In this document: piece by piece, positions 14,802 through 23,947 of the stretch
Layout: each line of letters begins with the position of its first letter
Numbering within the stretch: the first letter of the stretch is position 1
Source of the DNA: Pseudomonadota bacterium
GTDB lineage: Bacteria > Pseudomonadota > Alphaproteobacteria > Acetobacterales > Acetobacteraceae
Assembly: GCA_021780935.1 (NCBI GenBank)
Contig: JAJXXT010000023.1
Coordinates: forward strand, 1 to 46,382
DNA length: 46,382 nucleotides
Direction: 5' to 3'
Program-made: the position numbers and the translations under genes
Notes under the pieces: model-generated
Databases searched by the model: none
What the model saw: the letters and a program-made list of their open reading frames with translations, nothing else
What the model was told of the DNA's origin: nothing

Positions 14802-15931
14802 GCCCGCTCCGCCCGCAACTGGTGCAGGGCGATCAGGACCGCGCCGAGCAGCAGCGCGGCGTTGACCTGGTGCGCCACCGCCAGCGGGATCGCCACCACG
14901 CTGAGCAGCGTCGCAACACCCAGCGCGTACTGCACCAGCAGCAGCACGCCCATCACCGCCAGCGCCTGCGCCACGGGCCGCGGCGGGCGGGCGGCCAGGC
15001 CGATCGCGACCGTGCCCAGCAGCAGCAGCGCGGTGAGCGTGGCGAGCAGCCGATGGTCGAACTGCACCGCCGCGATATTGGCGACGAGGTTGCGCAGGAA
15101 CGGATGCATCGCCGCATAGGACGCGGGCACGATGCGCCCGGCCATCAGCGGAAACGTGTTGTAGTGGAACCCGGCATGCGTCCCCGCGACCAGCCCGCCC
15201 GCGGCGATGGTGATGGTGAGCAGCACGCCACAGGCGGCGACCAGCCGGCGCAGCCCGGCCGGCGCGCCCGGCCGCGGCCGTGGCCGGCGCACCGACAGCG
15301 CCGTCCACAGCACCGCGGCATAAAGCGCAAGCGCCAGCAGCAGATGCGCGACCAGCCGTGGCGGCGAAACGGCCGTCGCCCCGTTGTCGAAACCCGAGGC
15401 AACCATGAACCAGCCCACCGCGCCCTGCAGCCCGCCCAGCACGAACAGCCCCAGCAACCGCACCCCCAGCGCGCGCGAGATGGCGCGGCGCCAGGCGAAC
15501 CAGGCGAGCGGCAGGATCAGCGCGGCGCCCATCAGCCGGCCCCACAGCCGGTGCACGTATTCAAGCCAGAAAATATGCTGGAAGCCGCTGAGCGTCATGT
15601 CCGGGTTCAGCAGCCGGTATTGCGGGATGGTCCGGTAGAGCGCGAACAGCTTTTCCCACGCGCCGTGCGAGAGCGGTGGCAGCACACCCGCGACCGGCGC
15701 CCACTCCATGATCGACAGGCCGGAGCCGGTCAGCCGCGTCGCTCCGCCCAGCCCCACCATGATGACGATCATGAAGGTCAGGGTGAACAGCCACAGCGAG
15801 ATCAGTCGTCGGTTACGATCCTGTTCCCGAAGCGTGTCGCCGGCGGGAAACTCGCGCACATCGAAGGGCATGCCTCGATATAGGACGTGTGGCGCCGCAG
15901 GGACAGGGGCGCGCTTCCCAGGCGGTGTCAC
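14798..15931 (-). CDS. ctaA: heme A synthase (COX15/CtaA)
   Basis: A 377-aa membrane protein with eight predicted helices that oxidises the C8 methyl of heme O to give heme A for aa3-type oxidase. Visible family features are 'GGATRLTGSGLSIMEWAPV', 'EYVHRLWGRLMG' (heme-ligand histidine), 'GLQGAVGWFMVASG', 'HLLLALALY', 'GGLVAGTHAGFHYNTFPLM' and 'FDHRLLATL', in the type 2 (alphaproteobacterial/mitochondrial) arrangement. The start GTG 15931 overlaps the thioesterase stop as GTGA. A later ATG at 15871 ('MPFDVREF') is possible. The gene is in a minus-strand run thioesterase-ctaA-tldD. Confidence 0.93.
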   Translation of the reverse strand: MTPPGKRAPVPAAPHVLYRGMPFDVREFPAGDTLREQDRNRRLISLWLFTLTFMIVIMVGLGGATRLTGSGLSIMEWAPVAGVLPPLSHGAWEKLFALYRTIPQYRLLNPDMTLSGFQHIFWLEYVHRLWGRLMGAALILPLAWFAWRRAISRALGVRLLGLFVLGGLQGAVGWFMVASGFDNGATAVSPPRLVAHLLLALALYAAVLWTALSVRRPRPRPGAPAGLRRLVAACGVLLTITIAAGGLVAGTHAGFHYNTFPLMAGRIVPASYAAMHPFLRNLVANIAAVQFDHRLLATLTALLLLGTVAIGLAARPPRPVAQALAVMGVLLLVQYALGVATLLSVVAIPLAVAHQVNAALLLGAVLIALHQLRAERA

Positions 15932-16425
15932 GATGGCATCCCGATCCGCCGACCGAGCCAGTCCGGCCGCGGCACCGCCGCGTGGGCGTCACGCGCCGCG
16001 CGCAGATTGGCGAGGATTTCAGCCGGCCAGGGCGCCACGCGGCGGGATTCGAGGTCGACGTGCAGCAGCAGGATTTCCTGCATCGCGGCGACGCTGCCAT
16101 CGGGCCCACGCATGGTGTGCGCGAGATGCAGCCGCTTGGCGTCCACGCCCACCACGAGCGTTTCCACGCCAACGCGTGCGCCGAGGCGCAGCTCCGCTCG
16201 ATAAAGCGTGTGCGTCTCCACCGCGAACGTGCCGGCGCGATGGCGCTGCTTATAGCCGGCCCCGAGGCCAAGCTCGGCGTAGATCGCGTCGGTGCCGTGG
16301 TCGAACAGCACCACGTAATAGGCGAGGTTCATGTGGTCGTTGCTGTCGATCCAGGCGGCCAGCACCTCGCCGGCGTAGCGCGCGAACGGCGTGGGGAATC
16401 CCGGTGCTGGGCGCGGCGTCGCCAT
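15928..16425 (-). CDS. acyl-CoA thioesterase family protein (hotdog fold)
   Basis: A 165-aa protein with the hotdog 4HBT pattern: 'WIDSNDHMNLAYYVVLFDHGTDAI' holds the conserved D-x-N-D-H-M-N loop (D27-N33) that in this family carries the active site, followed by strands 'VETHTLYRAELRLGARV' and 'KRLHLAHTMRGPDGSVAAMQEILLLHV'. It should hydrolyse an acyl-CoA or related thioester in the cytoplasm. Related proteins are found next to carnitine or betaine catabolism genes, but no such genes are nearby and the substrate is unknown. The stop overlaps the ctaA start, which suggests coupling rather than shared function. Confidence 0.8.
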   Translation of the reverse strand: MATPRPAPGFPTPFARYAGEVLAAWIDSNDHMNLAYYVVLFDHGTDAIYAELGLGAGYKQRHRAGTFAVETHTLYRAELRLGARVGVETLVVGVDAKRLHLAHTMRGPDGSVAAMQEILLLHVDLESRRVAPWPAEILANLRAARDAHAAVPRPDWLGRRIGMPS

Positions 16426-16466
16426 GGCGCCATGATGGCGGACGCGGGCGCGTCGTGAAAAGACCG

Positions 16467-17573
16467 CTAGCCGAGTTCCGCCAGCGCCTCGGCGATACGC
16501 AGGCCCACGGCGCGATGCGAGAACGAGGCCAGCACATCGAGCCGGCCACGCTCCGCCATGGCGCGCCCGCGCGCGGGATCGGTCAGAACCGGCGCCAGCA
16601 GGGCCGCGGCATGCGCCACATCCGCCTCCGCCCAGGACTGGCCGGTACCGTGCGGGTAAGCGTCGGGCGGCACCGCCGCGAGCTCGTGGCGAACCAGCAA
16701 CGAGTTCTCAGCGGTCATGAAATCGGTGTTGCCCGACCAGCCGGTGGCGAGCGCCAGCCGCCCCAGCGCCATCGCCTCACCGAGCCCGCGGCCGAACCCC
16801 TCGGCGCGATGCAGCGAGACAAACATATCGCAGGCCGCCAGCAGGCCACGCACGCCGAGCGCGTCGAACGGTGTAGCGATCACCTTGATCTGCGGCGTTT
16901 CCGGGATGCCTGCCTCGCGCGCCCAGTCCTCGGCGTCGCGTTCGATGTCCTTGACCTTCAACACGAGCTGGAGGTCGGCAAACGGGTCCGCCTCGCGCAG
17001 CCGCTCGAACAACGCCAGAACGGCCGCCGGATTCTTGCGCGCGGCATAGGACGAAAGATCGAAGAAATGCAGCAGAACAAAAGCGCTTTCGCGAATGCCA
17101 AAGAAGCGCCGCGGCAGCAGTGGCCCCACCGCCTGTTCCACGCTCTGCCCGACAAAGCGGCTTTCGACACCCGCCGCCCGCAACGCCCCGGCGATGAAAT
17201 GCGACAGCGCCCAGACCTCGTCGAAATAGCGCAGCTTCTCCACCCATGGCTGGGGATAGGCCGGAAGTTCCCACGCCGGAACGATCACATTGACCCCGGC
17301 CGCGAGGTCGTTGCCACGCAGCGCGAAGGCGGCAAGAACCTCATCGACCTCATCGGCGTTGATATGAAACACGCGCAGCCCGCCGCCGACCGAGGCGACC
17401 TCCAGCGGATCGATAAGCGTACGATACGATTCGTCATGGCGCTGGGCATAGCGGTAGATGTCGTAGACTTTCGGCGCGAGCCCCACGGCCTGGCTCGCCG
17501 CGACATGGCTGCGCAGCTGCTCGCCCATGCCGATCGGGGCGAAGGGATGGCCGATGAAGGTGATCTCGGTCAC
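16467..17573 (-). CDS. family 4 glycosyltransferase
   Basis: A 368-aa retaining GT-B glycosyltransferase. The N-terminal half begins 'EITFIGHPFAPIGMGEQLR', where the glycine-rich loop contacts the acceptor. The donor-binding half has 'FVLLHFFDLSSYAARKNPAAVLALF' and the E-x7-E motif in 'LHRAEGFGRGLGEAMALGR'. This fits enzymes that add sugars to surface polysaccharides or protein glycans. The start GTG 17573 overlaps the preceding GT gene's stop as GTGA, and the frame upstream of it is low complexity. It is last in the minus-strand half of the polysaccharide locus. Donor and acceptor are unknown. Confidence 0.85.
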   Translation of the reverse strand: MTEITFIGHPFAPIGMGEQLRSHVAASQAVGLAPKVYDIYRYAQRHDESYRTLIDPLEVASVGGGLRVFHINADEVDEVLAAFALRGNDLAAGVNVIVPAWELPAYPQPWVEKLRYFDEVWALSHFIAGALRAAGVESRFVGQSVEQAVGPLLPRRFFGIRESAFVLLHFFDLSSYAARKNPAAVLALFERLREADPFADLQLVLKVKDIERDAEDWAREAGIPETPQIKVIATPFDALGVRGLLAACDMFVSLHRAEGFGRGLGEAMALGRLALATGWSGNTDFMTAENSLLVRHELAAVPPDAYPHGTGQSWAEADVAHAAALLAPVLTDPARGRAMAERGRLDVLASFSHRAVGLRIAEALAELG

Positions 17574-20326
17574 GGCGTGACGGTCGCCCGCCAGGCGGTG
17601 GCATCCTGCGCGGCTCGCAGTGCCTCCAGCCAGCGATGGCCGTGGCCGAGATCGGGTTCGAGATGCGCGCCCTCGGCCCATTCGTTCCAGGCGTTGACGA
17701 AGAGCATGCGTTGCTCGCCATGCAGGAAGGCTCGCGCCTCCGCGAGCTTCGCCTCGACATAGGCGCGGAAGGCCTCGGGCGTCGCATCCTCGAAATCGGT
17801 GCCCTTGAGGGGCTGGCGCGGTGTGTTGTCCCAGTCCGGGAATACGGCGGGATAGCGGGTGTAGGGCGCGCTGGGCCGGCCGATGAAGGCGGCGACAGTC
17901 TCCGGATAGTCGAACCGATAACCCTCCCAGCCGGGCTTGATCACCTGCGGCTCGCCCGATGCCGGCACGGCACGACCATGCGGTGGAAACTCGACGGAGG
18001 CATCGAAACCGAGCTCGGTGGGGTCCACGAAGCGGTCCACCGCCTCCATCCCCTCCACGCCAACGAGATGCAGACCCGCAAAACCGGCCCGCGCGAACGC
18101 GGCACGGGCCTGTGCTGCAAAGCCCTTCGCGTCCGGCAACAGCAGCGGGCGATAGACCAGAAACATCGGCCGGCCGTCGACGCGGATATATCGGGGATCG
18201 GCCGCCTGCGCGACGGCATCGGCGATGACCGTGGCGATCGTTGCCTCATCATATCGTTGCTCAAGCAATATCTCGTGAGCGCCACCGTCCCAGTGGCGGG
18301 TCCAGTTCTCGTTGGCCCAGCACAGGCACCAGCGAAACGCGATGGCGGGGTGCGCGCGCACCGTCTCAAGCGGCGCCGTCAGCACGCGCCGGTCGCCGAA
18401 ATTGTAGGAGTAGACGACGAATCCCTCAATCCCGTAGCGCGCGGCAAGCGAGGCCTGGCGGGCCAGTGCGCCCGGCGTGGTGAGGTCGTAATAGCCGAGA
18501 TCGGCGGGCAGATGCGGCTGGTAGTGGCGCGTGTGGCTGGGCCGCGCGCGAGCGACGTTGTGCCACTCCGTGAAGCCGGCACCCCACCAGAGATCATTCT
18601 CTCGTGTCGCGTGGAACTGCGGCAGGTAGAAGGCCAGCACCCGCACCCGGTGCTGGTCGGCAAGCCTCTTTCCCCAGCGCTGCATCAGCTTCTGCTGGTT
18701 GGTGCGGATGGCGGCAACCCGCCGTGCCTCGCTCGCCCGGCCGGTGCTGATCGAGAGGAGGTGCACGATCGTCGCGGCGGCGACGTAGCGGATGCGCCAG
18801 CCGCCCTCGGCCAGCCGCAGGCAGAGATCCGCATCCTCGCAATAGGCGGGCGCGAAGGCGGGGTCGAACAGGCGCGCGCCGACCGCGGCACGGCGCACCA
18901 GCAGGGCCGCGCCGGAACAATAGGCAACGTCGCGGTCGTGGCAGTAGCCACCTTCTCGGGGGTCGGCGAACAAGCCCACCATGGTGCTCTCGCCGTTCGG
19001 CGCCAGCGTGCAGCCTGCCTCCTGCAGGCGGCCATCGGCATAGAGCAGCTTGCCACCGGCGGCGCCGATCGTGGCGTCGGCATCGAGTGCGCGCACCAGG
19101 GCGTCGATGGCGCCGGCCTCGGGCTGGGAATCGTTGTTCAGCAGCAGCACATAATCGCCGCGGCAGGCCTCGAACCCGGCGTTGCACGCGGCGATGAAAC
19201 CGCCGTTGCGCTCCTGGCGCAGCACGCGCAGGCCATCGACCGCGGCGAAGCCCAATGCGGCGGGATCGGTCGAGCCGTCATCCACCAGCACGATCTCGAA
19301 CGGCGTCTCCGGCGGGCTCGCCGCCAGCGCCATCAGGCATTCCACGGTGATGCCGATCTCGTTGAAGACAGGGATGAGGATCGAGACGTGCGGCTTCGCG
19401 GCAGCGTCAAAGGCCAGGAATTTCAGCTCCTCCGCCGGATCATCGCAGACAAAGAGGGTCGGCGGCGCGACCCGCACCGCGTCCTTGCGGGCCTGCTGGC
19501 GCCGTGCCAGCAGGTCGCGGATCATGGCGTCGTCGCGCAGCAGCGTGTCGCGGTCCTGCGCCGGCAGGCGCCCGCCGGCGGCCGCAACCGGTGCCGCCAC
19601 CGGCTCCGGCGCCGGGCGCGCGCGCTCCTCCAGCCGTCCGCGGATGAGGTAATGGCGCAGCGGCGGCGTGCGCGAGGCCGCGATATCCGGCCGGCGGCGC
19701 CAATAGTCGCGGGCATCGAAATCCGGGCCGGGCGAGCGCCCCTCGGCATCGCCGCCGACGATGAAATGGCGCATCGCGCCATAGGGATCGCGCGGCGCGT
19801 CGAGGTTGCGCTCGGCGTACCAGGCGGGGTCGAGCAGCCGGTTCGGCCGCAGCCCCGCCCAGACGCCCTTGAGCACGAAGGAACGCAGCAGCCCCTGCGC
19901 CGGCGCCTCGCCGCGAAGCTGCTCGCGGTAGAAATCGATATCGAAATAAGGGCCTGGCGGCCTTCGATCATGCTCCAGCAGATCAACGAGTTTCTCGATC
20001 GCCGGCGGCGTGCCGAACAGCGCCGCGTCCTGTTCCAGCAGCCAGGGCAGGTCGATCAGCGGGTGCGGCGACCGCGCCGCCGCGAACCCGACATCGAGGA
20101 AATGCAGCAACGGATCGGCGCCGTCCTGCATCAGCTCGGGGTTGGTGGCGAGATAGAAGATCGGGTCGAAATAGGGCGACAGCACCGGCCGGCGGCGCGG
20201 CGGCAGGGCAAGGTAGCGGCCCACCGTGCCGAGATCGGCGCGCGTGCCACCGAGGGCCGCGCGATACGCCGCTTCCTCGACAAAGGGCAGGCAGAGCAGA
20301 CGGTGCACGCGCATGAGGTCGTTCAT
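17570..20326 (-). CDS. bifunctional GT2 glycosyltransferase / WbsX-like protein
   Basis: A 918-aa cytoplasmic protein with three parts. Residues about 50-235 hold repeated 'F-D-x-x-F-Y ... P ... H-F/Y-L-x-x-G ... R-x-P' modules ('FDPIFYLATNPEL', 'FDIDFYREQL', 'FDARDYWRRRPDI'). Residues about 312-560 are a GT2 domain with 'VSILIPVFNEIGITVECL', 'VLVDDGSTD' and the metal site 'LLNNDSQPE'. Residues about 565-905 match WbsX-type domains: 'VLAFYLPQFHATREND', 'GFTEWHNVARARP', 'CLCWANENWTRHWDG' and 'FVNAWNEWAEGAHLEPD'. This layout is known in O-antigen and rhamnan loci. ATG 20326 is chosen because earlier frame overlaps the neighbouring gene. Confidence 0.88.
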   Translation of the reverse strand: MNDLMRVHRLLCLPFVEEAAYRAALGGTRADLGTVGRYLALPPRRRPVLSPYFDPIFYLATNPELMQDGADPLLHFLDVGFAAARSPHPLIDLPWLLEQDAALFGTPPAIEKLVDLLEHDRRPPGPYFDIDFYREQLRGEAPAQGLLRSFVLKGVWAGLRPNRLLDPAWYAERNLDAPRDPYGAMRHFIVGGDAEGRSPGPDFDARDYWRRRPDIAASRTPPLRHYLIRGRLEERARPAPEPVAAPVAAAGGRLPAQDRDTLLRDDAMIRDLLARRQQARKDAVRVAPPTLFVCDDPAEELKFLAFDAAAKPHVSILIPVFNEIGITVECLMALAASPPETPFEIVLVDDGSTDPAALGFAAVDGLRVLRQERNGGFIAACNAGFEACRGDYVLLLNNDSQPEAGAIDALVRALDADATIGAAGGKLLYADGRLQEAGCTLAPNGESTMVGLFADPREGGYCHDRDVAYCSGAALLVRRAAVGARLFDPAFAPAYCEDADLCLRLAEGGWRIRYVAAATIVHLLSISTGRASEARRVAAIRTNQQKLMQRWGKRLADQHRVRVLAFYLPQFHATRENDLWWGAGFTEWHNVARARPSHTRHYQPHLPADLGYYDLTTPGALARQASLAARYGIEGFVVYSYNFGDRRVLTAPLETVRAHPAIAFRWCLCWANENWTRHWDGGAHEILLEQRYDEATIATVIADAVAQAADPRYIRVDGRPMFLVYRPLLLPDAKGFAAQARAAFARAGFAGLHLVGVEGMEAVDRFVDPTELGFDASVEFPPHGRAVPASGEPQVIKPGWEGYRFDYPETVAAFIGRPSAPYTRYPAVFPDWDNTPRQPLKGTDFEDATPEAFRAYVEAKLAEARAFLHGEQRMLFVNAWNEWAEGAHLEPDLGHGHRWLEALRAAQDATAWRATVTP

Positions 20327-20393
20327 GCGCACCCCACCCGCATCATGATGGCCCCGCCGCCGGGGCGCGCGCGGTTCACCGAGGGGTGCGTGC

Positions 20394-20858
20394 TCAGGGC
20401 CGCGCCTCGTCGCGCAGCACCGTGAACCAGGATTCGATGGCGTCGAGCAGGGCGGGGTTGGGCACGCGCCCCTCGGTGAATCCGGCGCGCAGATAATGCT
20501 CCTCGCCCGAGGGAACATCGCCGCGCAGGATCGCCTGCGCCACGTCGGGATAGGTCGTGGTGTAGAACGCCTCGTCCACCTCCGGCCGGCTGCCCATCCG
20601 CCCCTCGAGATAGCCGACCTCGACGAAATGGGTGTGGGGGTCGGTGATGCCGCCGGCGGCGCGCGCATCGGCGAGGTCGGGATAGTGGGAAAGATAGAAC
20701 GCCTCGTCGAACGGCAGCGTCGCGGCCAGCATCATCAGCAGCTTGCGCAACAGCCGCGCATCGATCGCGATCTTGGCCCGGCTGTTGAGCCGGTCGCGCC
20801 CGATGCGCAGCGCCTGCAGCAGCAGATCGATGTGCGGAACATACGGCGTCTCGGTCAC
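20394..20858 (-). CDS. small protein with two F-Y/P-D modules shared with the neighbouring glycosyltransferase
   Basis: A 154-aa protein if it starts at GTG 20858, which has GAGG five bases upstream; a GTG at 20927 would add 23 low-complexity residues. Two copies of one module are visible: 'FDEAFYLSHYPDLADA...HFVEVGYLEGRMGS' and 'VDEAFYTTTYPDVAQA...HYLRAGFTEGRVPNP'. The same module occurs in the N-terminal region of the next gene, suggesting an accessory or adaptor subunit of polysaccharide assembly, or a fragment of a formerly larger enzyme. No catalytic domain is present. It lies 67 bases upstream of the bifunctional glycosyltransferase on the same strand. Confidence 0.7.
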   Translation of the reverse strand: MTETPYVPHIDLLLQALRIGRDRLNSRAKIAIDARLLRKLLMMLAATLPFDEAFYLSHYPDLADARAAGGITDPHTHFVEVGYLEGRMGSRPEVDEAFYTTTYPDVAQAILRGDVPSGEEHYLRAGFTEGRVPNPALLDAIESWFTVLRDEARP

Positions 20859-21014
20859 GCGGTCCTCGGTTGGGTCCTCGATTGGGTCCCCGGCAGGATT
20901 GGCGCTGGCGCGGACCGCTGGATCCACGATTTAGCGGCCCCGCCGTGGCGCGGCAACGCGCGCACCCCGCCAGCGCGCACCGGGCCCGACGCGGCGCCAC
21001 GGGCCGATCCGCAC

Positions 21015-21824
21015 TCATCCCTCCGGCACCGGCGGCAGGCCGAGCGCGATCCGCTCCGCCTCCGTCATGCCATAGGATTCGCGCCCCCAGCTCACGCCCT
21101 CGCGCAGCACCCGCGCCGGCACGCCGCCGGCCGCGACGAAGCGCGGCACGACGCCCTTCACCAGCGCCTTCGCGCCGATGATCGAGCCCATGCCGATGCG
21201 GCTCGCCGCGTGGACCAGCACGTCCTGGCCGAGCCAGACATGGCGCTCCAGGACCGTCGTCACCGGGTCGCGCCCGATCCGCCGGCCGCTCGCGAGGTCG
21301 TGGATGGCGTGCATGTCGTGGTTGCGGATCCAGACGCCACCGGAAATCAGCGCGTCGTCACCCACCACGACGCCCTGGCCCGCGCCCTCGATCTCGATGG
21401 AACAGGAAACCGCGGAGCCACCCCCGCCCCAGAACAGAAATTGCCGGTCGGAGCGCAGAAACACGTCGGGCAGCGCCACGTACGCATCACCCACGGCGGC
21501 GAACAGCACCGCGGCATCCGAACCCAGCATGCGGATATTGGCGTGCAGGTTGCCGCCGGCGGAACGGTTGTCGATGAACAGCAGGTTGTGGCGCCCGCGC
21601 GCCTGGACCCGCACACGGCCCACCGGACGCTCGGGATCGGTGACCGCGATGGTCAGCGCCGTCTCTCCCACCGGCTCGATGCCCAGAGCCCGGGTCTCGG
21701 GGTCGGAAGCGGTGAGAAGCGTGAACGCGCAATCGTCATAGCTGGTGGCGTGCAGCGCCGTCACCGCCGGGTCGAGCGTCGCCAGCAGCCCGGCCTCCGT
21801 CGCGACATGCAGTCCCGGAACCAT
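21015..21824 (-). CDS. left-handed beta-helix (acetyltransferase-like) protein
   Basis: A 269-aa protein. The C-terminal half is hexapeptide-like: 'GQGVVVGDDALISGGVWIRNHDMHAIHD', then 'ERHVWLGQDVLVHAASRIGMGSIIGAKALV' and 'VPARVLREGVSW', the pattern of WbbJ/maltose-O-acetyltransferase proteins with a trimeric helix and the histidine that acts as base (H in 'RNHDMHAI'). The N-terminal half is not recognised. It probably acetylates a sugar of the surface polysaccharide made by this locus. The start ATG 21824 has GGAGAGG directly upstream; the longer frame beyond is opposite rmlB. It is divergent from rmlB. Confidence 0.72.
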   Translation of the reverse strand: MVPGLHVATEAGLLATLDPAVTALHATSYDDCAFTLLTASDPETRALGIEPVGETALTIAVTDPERPVGRVRVQARGRHNLLFIDNRSAGGNLHANIRMLGSDAAVLFAAVGDAYVALPDVFLRSDRQFLFWGGGGSAVSCSIEIEGAGQGVVVGDDALISGGVWIRNHDMHAIHDLASGRRIGRDPVTTVLERHVWLGQDVLVHAASRIGMGSIIGAKALVKGVVPRFVAAGGVPARVLREGVSWGRESYGMTEAERIALGLPPVPEG

Positions 21825-21918
21825 CCGCCTCTCCGCGTCTCCGCCCAACAGCGCCGGCGCGTGCCGTCGCCGGTGCAGATTTTGTGGCGCATCACGGCCT
21901 TGCGGCCAAGGGGCGATG

Positions 21919-21950
21919 CCGGCGACCGGATCCGGCCCCGGGGTCGCCGG
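21919..21950. other. hairpin in the divergent region before rmlB
   Basis: CCGGCGACC (21919-21927) and GGTCGCCGG (21942-21950) form a perfect 9-bp stem with a 14-base loop. It lies between the divergent acetyltransferase-like gene and rmlB, about 65 bases before rmlB. No T-run follows, so it is not a clear terminator; it could be an operator or mRNA leader element. Confidence 0.4.
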
Positions 21951-22014
21951 GCCCAGGATTGCCGGGCGATAGGCGGGTTGCCACAACGCGACCAAGATGG
22001 GGTAAAGGCACAGC

Positions 22015-23073
22015 ATGCGGATTCTGGTCACGGGGGGGTGCGGTTTCATCGGCTCGGCCGTGGTCCGCCACCTGCTCGCGCGCACCGCCCACGAGGTCGT
22101 GACCGTGGACAAGATGACCTACGCCGCCTCCCCGGAGGCCCTCGCGATGGCGCAGGGCAACGCGCGCCACCGCCTGGTGGTGGCGGACATCGCCGATCCC
22201 GGCGCGATGCGCGATCTGTTCGCCGAGGTGCTGCCGGACGCGGTGATGCATCTCGCCGCCGAAACCCATGTCGATCGCTCGATCGACGGGCCGGGTCCGT
22301 TCATCCAGACCAACGTGGTCGGCACGCTGACGCTGCTCGAGGTCGCGCGCGACCACTGGGGCAGGCTCGACGAGGCCGCGCGCGCCGGGTTTCGCTTCCA
22401 TCACGTCTCGACGGACGAGGTGTTCGGCGCCCTCGGCCCCGACGAGCCTCCCTTCACCGAGGCGACGCCCTACGATCCGCGCAGCCCCTATGCGGCGAGC
22501 AAGGCGGCCTCCGACCACCTGGTGCGGGCGTGGCGGCACACCTACGGGCTGCCGACGCTGGTCTCCAACACGGCGAACAATTACGGGCCGTGGCAGTTTC
22601 CGGAAAAGCTGATCCCGCTGGTGCTGATCGCGGCCCTGCAAGGCCGGCCGATCCCGGTCTATGGCGATGGCACCAACCGGCGCGACTGGATCCATGTCGA
22701 GGATCACGCGGCCGCCCTCGTCGCGGTGCTGGAACGCGGGCAGCCGGGCGCCACCTACGCGATCGGCGCCCGCCAGGCGCGCAGCAACCTCGCGGTGGTG
22801 GAGGCGATCTGTGCGGCGCTCGACCAGCACCTGCCGGACCCGGCGGGGCCACACCGGCGGCTCATCTGCTTCGTCGCCGACCGGCCCGGCCATGATTTTC
22901 GTTATGAAATCGATCCATCCTTCGCGAACGAGGCGCTGCGCCTGGCGCCGATGCGCGACTTCGAGACCGGGCTTGGCGAGACGGTCGAGTGGTATCTCGC
23001 CAACCGCGCCTGGTGGGAGCGGCTGCGTGGCCTGGGTGCGGGCGAACGGCTTGGCCTGAAGGGTGCGGCATGA
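22015..23073 (+). CDS. rmlB: dTDP-glucose 4,6-dehydratase
   Basis: A 352-aa extended short-chain dehydrogenase that makes dTDP-4-keto-6-deoxyglucose, the second step to dTDP-L-rhamnose. NAD binding is shown by 'GGCGFIGS' near residue 7. The active-site 'STDEVFG' and the Y-x-x-x-K in '[10 protein letters not shown]' are complete, and '[17 protein letters not shown]', '[17 protein letters not shown]' and '[13 protein letters not shown]' are RmlB signatures. The ATG has AAAGG seven bases upstream. It is first in the tightly overlapping rmlB-rmlA-rmlC-rmlD-GT2 operon; its stop overlaps rmlA. Confidence 0.96.
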   Translation: MRILVTGGCGFIGSAVVRHLLARTAHEVVTVDKMTYAASPEALAMAQGNARHRLVVADIADPGAMRDLFAEVLPDAVMHLAAETHVDRSIDGPGPFIQTNVVGTLTLLEVARDHWGRLDEAARAGFRFHHVSTDEVFGALGPDEPPFTEATPYDPRSPYAASKAASDHLVRAWRHTYGLPTLVSNTANNYGPWQFPEKLIPLVLIAALQGRPIPVYGDGTNRRDWIHVEDHAAALVAVLERGQPGATYAIGARQARSNLAVVEAICAALDQHLPDPAGPHRRLICFVADRPGHDFRYEIDPSFANEALRLAPMRDFETGLGETVEWYLANRAWWERLRGLGAGERLGLKGAA

Positions 23074-23945
23074 AGGGGATTCTCCTGGCCGGTGGCGCCG
23101 GCTCGCGGCTGCACCCGATGACGCTCGCCGCCTCGAAGCAGATGCTGCCGATCTACGACAAGCCGATGATCTACTACCCGCTCTCGGTGCTGATGCTGGC
23201 CGGGATCCGCGATATCATGGTGATCTCGACGCCCGAGGACCTGCCGCAATTCCGCCGGCTGCTGGGCAGCGGGGATGCGATCGGCGTTCGCTTTGCCTAT
23301 GCCGAACAGCCGAAACCCGAGGGTCTGGCGCAGGCTTTTCATATCGGGCGGGACTGGATCGCGGGCGAGGCGTGCGCGCTGGCACTCGGCGACAACCTGG
23401 TGTTCGGCGAGCATCTCTCCCGCCTGCTGCGCAAGGCAGCGGCCCGCCGGCGCGGCGCCACGGTGTTCGCCTATCAGGTGCGTGATCCGGAACGATACGG
23501 CGTCATCACGATGGACCAGGATGGGCGGCCGGTCGCGATCGTCGAGAAGCCGCCGGTGCCACCCTCCAACTGGGCGGTGATCGGGCTCTATTTCTACGAC
23601 CGCCTGGTCTGCGACATGGCCGCCGCGGTGCGGCCCTCGGCGCGCGGCGAGTTCGAGATCACCGATCTCAACCGGATGTATCTCGAAGCGGGCGATCTGC
23701 ATGTCGAAAAGCTCGGCCGCGGGGCGGCCTGGCTCGATGCCGGCACCCCCGATTCGCTGCTGCAGGCGGCAACCTTCGTGCAGACCATCCAGGCGCGCCA
23801 GGGCATGCTGGTCGGCTGCCCGGAGGAGGTCGCGTTCCGCATGGGCTGGATCGGCGCCGAGCAGCTCGCCGACCACGCCACGCGGCTGCGCAACACCGAG
23901 CTGGGGCGCGTCCTGGCGTCGCTCGCGCGCGAGGAGTTGGCCTAG
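23070..23945 (+). CDS. rmlA: glucose-1-phosphate thymidylyltransferase
   Basis: A 291-aa nucleotidyltransferase that makes dTDP-glucose from dTTP and glucose-1-phosphate, the first step to dTDP-rhamnose and the usual feedback point. The nucleotide-binding loop is '[13 protein letters not shown]', followed by '[18 protein letters not shown]'. Further motifs are '[11 protein letters not shown]', '[11 protein letters not shown]', '[19 protein letters not shown]' and '[11 protein letters not shown]', all in place. The ATG at 23070 overlaps the rmlB stop (ATGA). Length is normal for the family. Confidence 0.96.
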   Translation: MKGILLAGGAGSRLHPMTLAASKQMLPIYDKPMIYYPLSVLMLAGIRDIMVISTPEDLPQFRRLLGSGDAIGVRFAYAEQPKPEGLAQAFHIGRDWIAGEACALALGDNLVFGEHLSRLLRKAAARRRGATVFAYQVRDPERYGVITMDQDGRPVAIVEKPPVPPSNWAVIGLYFYDRLVCDMAAAVRPSARGEFEITDLNRMYLEAGDLHVEKLGRGAAWLDAGTPDSLLQAATFVQTIQARQGMLVGCPEEVAFRMGWIGAEQLADHATRLRNTELGRVLASLAREELA

Positions 23946-23947
23946 CG

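Noticed and set aside
14802..15545. N-terminal extension of tldD
   Set aside because: The extension lies opposite frame to ctaA, which is a full heme A synthase; tldD starts at the ATGA overlap at 14801.
15708..20425. Long plus-strand frames of 684 and 929 aa opposite the glycosyltransferases
   Set aside because: Both lie opposite genes with complete family motifs and show no domain of their own.
20496..22895. Plus-strand 799-aa frame opposite the acetyltransferase-like gene and running into rmlB
   Set aside because: It switches to the wrong frame of rmlB and shows no recognisable domain.
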